A stretch of DNA of 64,000 nt from Caldivirga sp. GTDB taxonomy: Archaea > Thermoproteota > Thermoprotei > Thermoproteales > Thermocladiaceae. The translations under genes were made by a program, and so were the position numbers. The DNA lies in the NCBI RefSeq assembly GCF_023256255.1, contig NZ_JAGDXD010000004.1, positions 1 to 64,000 of the forward strand, written 5' to 3'. Below are positions 59,437 through 64,000 of the stretch, piece after piece (position 1 is the first letter of the stretch; every line of letters begins with the position of its first letter). The notes beneath the pieces were generated by a model that saw only the letters and a list, made by a program, of their open reading frames with translations, was not told the origin of the DNA and searched no databases.

Positions 59437-61341
59437 ATGGTTTCACTCTCAAGTGGTGTTTTGCTTAGTAAAGTCTACGGTGGCTTATTAGGTAAGAATG
59501 CTGGTGGTAGTCTTGGTACTCCTTATGAGAGGGGGATTGGGCAGGAGGATTTGATTGATGTTAGGCTTGAGCCTAAGCTTTACCCTAATGATGATTTTGA
59601 GGTTCAGATGGCTTGGCTTAGGCTTATTGAGGACAGGGGATTAGACTTAACTGAGCATGACCTTGCGCAATGCTGGCTCGATTGCATTCACTATAATTGG
59701 GATGAGTATGGTTTAAGCAAGAGGAATCTGAGACTAGGCATATTGCCACCAATGTCCGGCTTCTTCAATAACTGGTTTAGACACTGCATGGGCTCACCCA
59801 TTAGGTCTGAGGTTTGGGCAATGATAGCCCCAGGCCTACCTGACGTGGCCGCTGAGTACGCCTTTAGGGATGCGATTGTTGACCATGGTGGTGGTGAGTC
59901 AGTTTACGGTGAAGTCTTCAATACTGTACTGGAGTCTTTAGCATTCATTGAGAGTGACTTGGTTAAACTCATTAAGCATGCGTTAAGCTACATACCACAG
60001 CATAGTTTAACATATAAGTCAATAGAGAAGGCCCTTGAGGCCCATGATAAGGGCTTGGATTTAAGGGAGGCTAGGAGGAGCATTATTGAGCTTGCACCCG
60101 CCGAGTACCGTAGGATAGCGCAGTACTCACCCATTAACCTAGGCTTCGAGGTATTGGGCCTACTCTACGGTAATGGTTTCGTAGACACCATGATGAAGAC
60201 GATTAGCCTAGGCTACGACACCGACTGCACGGCAGCTACTGTGGGTGCAGTGTTGGGTATTATTCATGGTAGGGACTACATACCCCCAGATTACGTTAAG
60301 GTTTACGAGGAAGTTACAACCAATGAATCATGGGGTGGCGTCTCCAATATTAGGGCTAATAGGACTGTGGCTGAACTGGCTAATAGGATCATTAAGGTTA
60401 CGTACAGGTTACTCGCTAAGCATAATGACAAGGTTACCGTAGGGGGTATGGGTGATGTCACTTGGCTCATAGACCCATTTACAATAAAGCCCAGTGGATC
60501 ATGGTTAAACTATAAGCCCAACACCTGGACCCTTAGGTTCACTGGAATTGAGGCTACTGTTGAGTATCCAAGTGGCCCGGTGCTTAAGCCTAATGTTGAA
60601 TTACCAATACTAATTACCGTTAGGAGCCTTAGGTTAAGCCCAGTTAACCTAGGTTATATAGTCCACGGCATTAACCCCAAGGCGTATCAAATAAACCCAG
60701 TAAGTGGGGGATTGCTTATTGAACCTGGTTCAGAAGCCAGGGTTGAGTTTAGGGTTAGGTTAATTAACCTTAATGAACTAGGCATTGTGGAGCATCCCGT
60801 GATCCAATTCATTGCCATTGATTCACTAGAATCAATTAACGTAACCTTAACAATACTGCCCCCAGTGGTTTGGTTCATTAGTAGGGTTAGTGATGGGGAT
60901 GAGGATGTTGGAAGGTGGGTTGGTGAGGCTGCCGCTGGTGAGTGGGCTGCAGTGTATAGGGATGGCTATGACCTAGGCCTTGAGGATTTAATACCTAAGG
61001 GTTCCTCAATGGCTATTGTGGGTTTCATCAATAACCCAGGTGATTCAAGGATGATACACGTGGGTATTCCTAATAATGCACCGTACGCTAAACTATGGTT
61101 TAATGAAGAACCTATTGTTGAGTCCAGGGAGAAGTATGTGCTTAGGCCTAATTACGATGGGGATGGTAGGAATTACGCAGATGCAATTATGAAGCATGGG
61201 TGGAACACTGTTGCCATAAAGGTTAAGCGCATTGATGAACCAGTAAGCCTACACTTCATGATTAGTGAATCAGCCAAAAACCTACATAGGGGAGTAACCA
61301 ACGTAATACAGCATATGAGGCCAAGTTTGAAGCCTGACTAA
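59437..61341 (+). CDS. ADP-ribosylglycohydrolase-fold protein with beta-rich C-terminus
   Basis: The 634-residue protein has an N-terminal ADP-ribosylglycohydrolase domain (about 1-310): KVYGGLLGKNAGGSLGTPYERG near 12-33, NDDFEVQMAWLRLIED near 51 and LGYDTDCTAATVGAVLGIIHGRD near 253-275, which supplies the metal-binding acids. The C-terminal half (about 340-634) is beta-rich, with two sandwich-like modules. This fusion is seen in large ADPRG proteins of carbohydrate-degrading organisms, where the fold may act on glycosides rather than ADP-ribose. It is next to an ABC importer. TATA-like GCTTAAAAGCTTTTAAAC lies upstream at about 59399. Confidence 0.82.
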   Translation: MVSLSSGVLLSKVYGGLLGKNAGGSLGTPYERGIGQEDLIDVRLEPKLYPNDDFEVQMAWLRLIEDRGLDLTEHDLAQCWLDCIHYNWDEYGLSKRNLRLGILPPMSGFFNNWFRHCMGSPIRSEVWAMIAPGLPDVAAEYAFRDAIVDHGGGESVYGEVFNTVLESLAFIESDLVKLIKHALSYIPQHSLTYKSIEKALEAHDKGLDLREARRSIIELAPAEYRRIAQYSPINLGFEVLGLLYGNGFVDTMMKTISLGYDTDCTAATVGAVLGIIHGRDYIPPDYVKVYEEVTTNESWGGVSNIRANRTVAELANRIIKVTYRLLAKHNDKVTVGGMGDVTWLIDPFTIKPSGSWLNYKPNTWTLRFTGIEATVEYPSGPVLKPNVELPILITVRSLRLSPVNLGYIVHGINPKAYQINPVSGGLLIEPGSEARVEFRVRLINLNELGIVEHPVIQFIAIDSLESINVTLTILPPVVWFISRVSDGDEDVGRWVGEAAAGEWAAVYRDGYDLGLEDLIPKGSSMAIVGFINNPGDSRMIHVGIPNNAPYAKLWFNEEPIVESREKYVLRPNYDGDGRNYADAIMKHGWNTVAIKVKRIDEPVSLHFMISESAKNLHRGVTNVIQHMRPSLKPD

Positions 61342-61568
61342 TACTGCTCAGACTCTGATGAGGGCCTTAAACCTTCCTGACCAGCCTGCTTCCTAATATC
61401 ATTAATAGTCCACACAAGCAGTATTATGAGGAATACTAGGGCTACTAGGGCCACGTAGAAGCTTACCTCATCTGGGTTTAGGTAAATGAAGGATATGCCT
61501 AAGAGCACCAATAGGCTAAGTATTATACCATAAACAGCCTTACCTATTTCAGGATGCATAATGGCCAC
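61338..61568 (-). CDS. Small two-helix membrane protein at the end of the importer operon
   Basis: The 76-residue protein has two hydrophobic helices: IILSLLVLLGISFIYL near 14-30 and ALVALVFLIILLVWTI near 39-55. Its C-terminus is charged, with a KQAGQEGLRPSSESEQ tail. It lies 5 bp after the Opp/Dpp ATPase gene on the same strand and is probably the last gene of that operon. It may be an auxiliary subunit. The overlap with the stop of the ADPRG gene is 4 bp. Confidence 0.6.
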   Translation of the reverse strand: MAIMHPEIGKAVYGIILSLLVLLGISFIYLNPDEVSFYVALVALVFLIILLVWTINDIRKQAGQEGLRPSSESEQY

Positions 61569-61573
61569 TTGTT

Positions 61574-62773
61574 TTAATATAACCAGCAGGCAACCATCAC
61601 GTTGCCAACCTTCTTAAGCGGAGGCCTCTCCTTAAAGCACCTATCCATGGCGAACGGACACCTATCACTGAACTTACATCCTGGAGGCGCTCTAAGTGGG
61701 TTAGGTGGATCAAGGCTCCTAAGCTTCATAACCTTCTTGCTCCTTGACTTAACTGGGTCAGGTTCAGGGATTGCCGATAATAAGGCTTGAGTATATGGGT
61801 GTAGTGGGCTCTCAAGCATCTCCTTGGCCGGCCCATACTCCATTATTGAACCTAGGTACATTACCGCAGCCTTACCAGTGTCACCAGCCATGTAGTACGC
61901 CATTCCTAAGTCATGAGTTATGAAAAGTACACTTAGGTTCATCTCCTTTTGAACCGCTAAAAGTAGGTCAAGCACCTCAAGCCTAAGTGATGCATCAAGC
62001 ATTGTAACTATCTCATCCGCCACAACGAACTCAGGTTTAACGAGTAACGCCCTAGCAATAGATACCCTTTGCCTCTCACCGCCGCTTAACTCGAAGGAAT
62101 ACTTATTAACATAGGACTTAGGGTTAAGGCCGACGTTCTCTAGGGCTTCAAATATCATCTTCTCCTCCTCAGCCTTACTATGTACAAGCTTATTAGCCCT
62201 CAATGGAACAGCCAATATATCGTATACTGTCTTATATGGGTTAAGGCTTGAGTATGGGTCCTGGTGGATGTACTGCGACTTAAGTCTATAAACCCTATAT
62301 TCCTCATCAGTCATTGTTGAAATATCCCTACCATGGAAGTATATTCTACCAGTCGCAGGCGCGTATAATCCAACTAGAGTCTTGCCAAGGGTAGTCTTAC
62401 CACTACCTGACTCACCAACAACTGCCACTGTTTCACCCTTATTCACCGTTATGTCAACGTGGTCAACAGCGTACAGATCCTTCTTACTGAACATGCTTCC
62501 AACCTTAAAGACTACAGTTAAGTCCTCTGCCGCAATCACAACATCCTCACTATACTTCCTCTCAGGCCCCTTTCTACCACTCATGTAGGCAGCGTGACTC
62601 ATGTATATTGGGCAATTCATGTAGTCAAATATGCAATACCAGCCAAGTGGATTAACAGACTTCTGAGTTAAACTACACAGGTAACCTCCCTGGGGGGTTC
62701 TTTGAAGGTATGGGCAAACCGGGGCAGGTCCTCTTGGACTACTACTTGAACTACCGCTATTGCTCACTGGCAA
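61574..62773 (-). CDS. Oligopeptide/oligosaccharide ABC importer ATPase (OppF/DppF type)
   Basis: The 399-residue protein is an ABC ATPase with Walker A GESGSGKTTLGKTLVGLY near 115-133, the Opp insertion QYIHQDPYSSLNPYKTVYD near 168, signature ELSGGERQRVSIARAL near 228, Walker B PEFVVADEIVTMLDAS and the oligo_HPY C-terminus (PPGCKFSDRCPFAMDRC near 367-383). The N-terminus carries an unusual 70-residue extension with cysteines at about 20, 33, 47 and 54, which could bind a metal cluster. It works with OppD just upstream. Many archaeal transporters of this type import sugars, which fits the rhamnose/glycoside context. Confidence 0.88.
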   Translation of the reverse strand: MPVSNSGSSSSSPRGPAPVCPYLQRTPQGGYLCSLTQKSVNPLGWYCIFDYMNCPIYMSHAAYMSGRKGPERKYSEDVVIAAEDLTVVFKVGSMFSKKDLYAVDHVDITVNKGETVAVVGESGSGKTTLGKTLVGLYAPATGRIYFHGRDISTMTDEEYRVYRLKSQYIHQDPYSSLNPYKTVYDILAVPLRANKLVHSKAEEEKMIFEALENVGLNPKSYVNKYSFELSGGERQRVSIARALLVKPEFVVADEIVTMLDASLRLEVLDLLLAVQKEMNLSVLFITHDLGMAYYMAGDTGKAAVMYLGSIMEYGPAKEMLESPLHPYTQALLSAIPEPDPVKSRSKKVMKLRSLDPPNPLRAPPGCKFSDRCPFAMDRCFKERPPLKKVGNVMVACWLY

Positions 62774-63782
62774 TCACCTTGCCGGCTACCTGCTGTTGTA
62801 CAAGATTTGCCTTTATGCATGATGAGTAATGCCCTGGTTCAACCTCAACAAGGTTCATGTCCGCATCAGCGCATTCAATGGACGCAAATGGGCACCTATT
62901 TATGAATGGGCAACCCCTATTGTTGGTGGTTGCGGCTACCCCAGCGGGCTTAAGCTTAACTATCCTCTTACCTATTGCTGGGAAGGAGTTTATCAACATT
63001 AAAGTGTATGGTGAATATGGGCGTGAGTACACTGTGTAAACGTCTCCAAGCTCCATTACGTAACCCCTGTAGAGAACAAGCACCTTATCTGCAACATCAG
63101 CTACGACGGATAAGTCGTGGGTTATGAGCATTATACCGACGTCGCGCTCCTTACGTAGATCCTTAATTAATTCAAGTATCTGCCTTTGTGTTAAGGTATC
63201 TAGCGCCGTAGTTGGCTCATCAAGTATTATAACGTCTGGGTTCAGCATTAAGGCTAAGGCAATCATAACCCTCTGTTTCATACCACCTGATAGTTGATGC
63301 GGATATGACCTAAGTACCCTAGCTGGTTCAAGTCTCACTGAACGGAGTAGTTCAGCGGCAATCTTAAGTGCCTCCTCCTTATCAATGCCATGAGCTTGAG
63401 CCGTATCAATGAAGTGATCCTTAACCGTCAACAGTGGGTTCAGTGAGTTCATTGCACCTTGAAACACTATTGATATTTTACCCCACCTATACCTAATCCT
63501 CCTAAGCTCCTCCTCAGGGGCTGCTAATACATTATCCATCTTGGATCCATCCCTACTATAAAGTGTAGCCTCACCAGTTATTACAGCATTATTGGGGAGT
63601 AGTCTCATTAGGGCTAAGGCTATGGTAGTCTTACCACTACCTGACTCACCAACTATACCTAGTATTTCATGCCTATGCAGCTCGAACGAAACGTTTTTAA
63701 CTGCCTCAACGTCAAAGGTCGCTGTCTTATACGTTACGTTCAGGTTCTTAACGGAGAGCACAACCGACGACATTTCTGTCAC
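62757..63782 (-). CDS. Oligopeptide/oligosaccharide ABC importer ATPase (OppD/DppD type)
   Basis: The 341-residue protein has Walker A GESGSGKTTIALALMRLLP near 42, the family motif IVFQGAMNSLNPLLTVKDHF near 99, signature QLSGGMKQRVMIALALMLNP near 167, Walker B DVIILDEPTTALDTLTQRQ and the C-terminal GCPFINRCPFASIECA cluster near 287. It pairs with the OppF protein encoded downstream (17-bp overlap) and with the permease upstream (4-bp overlap). The order permease-OppD-OppF is normal for these importers. Confidence 0.9.
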   Translation of the reverse strand: MTEMSSVVLSVKNLNVTYKTATFDVEAVKNVSFELHRHEILGIVGESGSGKTTIALALMRLLPNNAVITGEATLYSRDGSKMDNVLAAPEEELRRIRYRWGKISIVFQGAMNSLNPLLTVKDHFIDTAQAHGIDKEEALKIAAELLRSVRLEPARVLRSYPHQLSGGMKQRVMIALALMLNPDVIILDEPTTALDTLTQRQILELIKDLRKERDVGIMLITHDLSVVADVADKVLVLYRGYVMELGDVYTVYSRPYSPYTLMLINSFPAIGKRIVKLKPAGVAATTNNRGCPFINRCPFASIECADADMNLVEVEPGHYSSCIKANLVQQQVAGKVIASEQ

Positions 63783-64000
63783 CTCGAAGCCCTACGCTTA
63801 CTGGCTAATTTAATTTCTACCTCCCTTCTCCTCTTGGGGTCGAAGACATAAACTGAAGCGTTAGCGAAGTAGACGAAGCCCATTAGTATTATAGTTTGAA
63901 CGACTATAAGTATGACTACTGGTATTGTTCCTGTCGGTGAGAATATTGCTGCTTCCTGGTAGAATGCATTGCCCATTATCGCTCCCCAATTTATGTTACT
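63779..64000 (-). CDS. ABC importer permease (OppC/DppC type), C-terminal end
   Basis: The frame is open to the end of the window, so the N-terminus is outside. The visible 73 residues are NINWGAIMGNAFYQEAAIF, a proline-containing hydrophobic segment (IPVVILIVVQTIILMGFVYF) and the FDPKRR tail. This is the standard end of DppC/OppC permeases, where the last helix is followed by a GDxLRDxxDPR segment. It overlaps oppD by 4 bp, so at least the three genes are co-transcribed. The solute-binding protein and OppB should lie further out. Confidence 0.85.
   Translation of the reverse strand, partial: SNINWGAIMGNAFYQEAAIFSPTGTIPVVILIVVQTIILMGFVYFANASVYVFDPKRRREVEIKLASKRRASR

Noticed and set aside
1-64000. 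CRISPR arrays, rRNA genes, replication origin
   Set aside because: No regularly spaced repeats, rRNA-like sequence or origin-binding repeats were noticed on reading through; a computed search would be needed to exclude short arrays.

Overview
The window looks like chromosome from a hyperthermophilic crenarchaeon of the Thermoproteales, most probably Caldivirga or a close relative such as Vulcanisaeta. The evidence is archaeal-only informational genes (eL18, uS5, uL15, Spt4, ABCE1, Bud32, Taw3), CDP-archaeol synthase, several PaREP1-family genes, TATA boxes 22-30 nt upstream of start codons (mostly leaderless mRNAs), a tRNA with an intron at a non-canonical site, and two tRNA genes that stop just after the D-arm. 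Split tRNAs are known from Caldivirga maquilingensis. The species assignment is inference; no database was searched.

Layout. 1-2.3 kb: end of a hexapeptide acyltransferase, a ferritin-like protein, an RNase Z-like hydrolase and two unknown genes. 2.5-4.9 kb and 8.1-11.4 kb: a type IV pilus-like system (three pilin-like proteins, one secretion ATPase, two TadC/GspF-type membrane proteins) interrupted by a CoA-transferase and a UbiD-family decarboxylase. 11.8-21.6 kb: ABCE1, transporters, a CYTH protein, tRNA-Pro with two introns, CDP-archaeol synthase, homoserine dehydrogenase, a split-tRNA 5' fragment and tRNA-Leu. 21.7-27.7 kb: an accessory island downstream of tRNA-Leu with three PaREP1 genes (one broken by an in-frame TAG), two archaeal AAA-type ATPases, a frameshifted ankyrin gene and orphans. 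A decayed piece resembling the tRNA-Leu 3' end lies inside it.

27.8-35.9 kb: a DoxD/DoxA thiosulfate:quinone oxidoreductase pair, followed by a decayed zone with ABC-ATPase remnants and an MFS gene, then an SPFH-protein cluster, a possible structured RNA, a Thr-rich surface protein and transposon debris. 35.9-45 kb: tRNA-Phe, a phosphoesterase, TatC, a second split-tRNA 5' fragment (Gly-like), an acyl-CoA thioesterase, divergent eL18 and CobD/CbiB sharing one promoter region, Taw3, Spt4 and GTP-type PEP carboxykinase. 45-48.2 kb: a winged-helix relic, a HEPN/MNT pair, a TnpB element with a small partner gene, and tRNA-Ser.

48.4-53.7 kb: an apparent L-rhamnose pathway in which aldolase, aldehyde:ferredoxin oxidoreductase, kinase and isomerase are consecutive. 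I infer that rhamnose is isomerised, phosphorylated and cleaved to DHAP plus L-lactaldehyde, and that the tungsten enzyme oxidises the lactaldehyde. Triosephosphate isomerase lies 3 kb away. 53.7-58.5 kb: uS5, Bud32, uL15, TPI and a citramalate synthase-type gene whose 5' end is out of frame. 58.6-64 kb: an alpha/beta hydrolase, a long ADP-ribosylglycohydrolase-fold protein and the end of an Opp/Dpp-type ABC importer operon.
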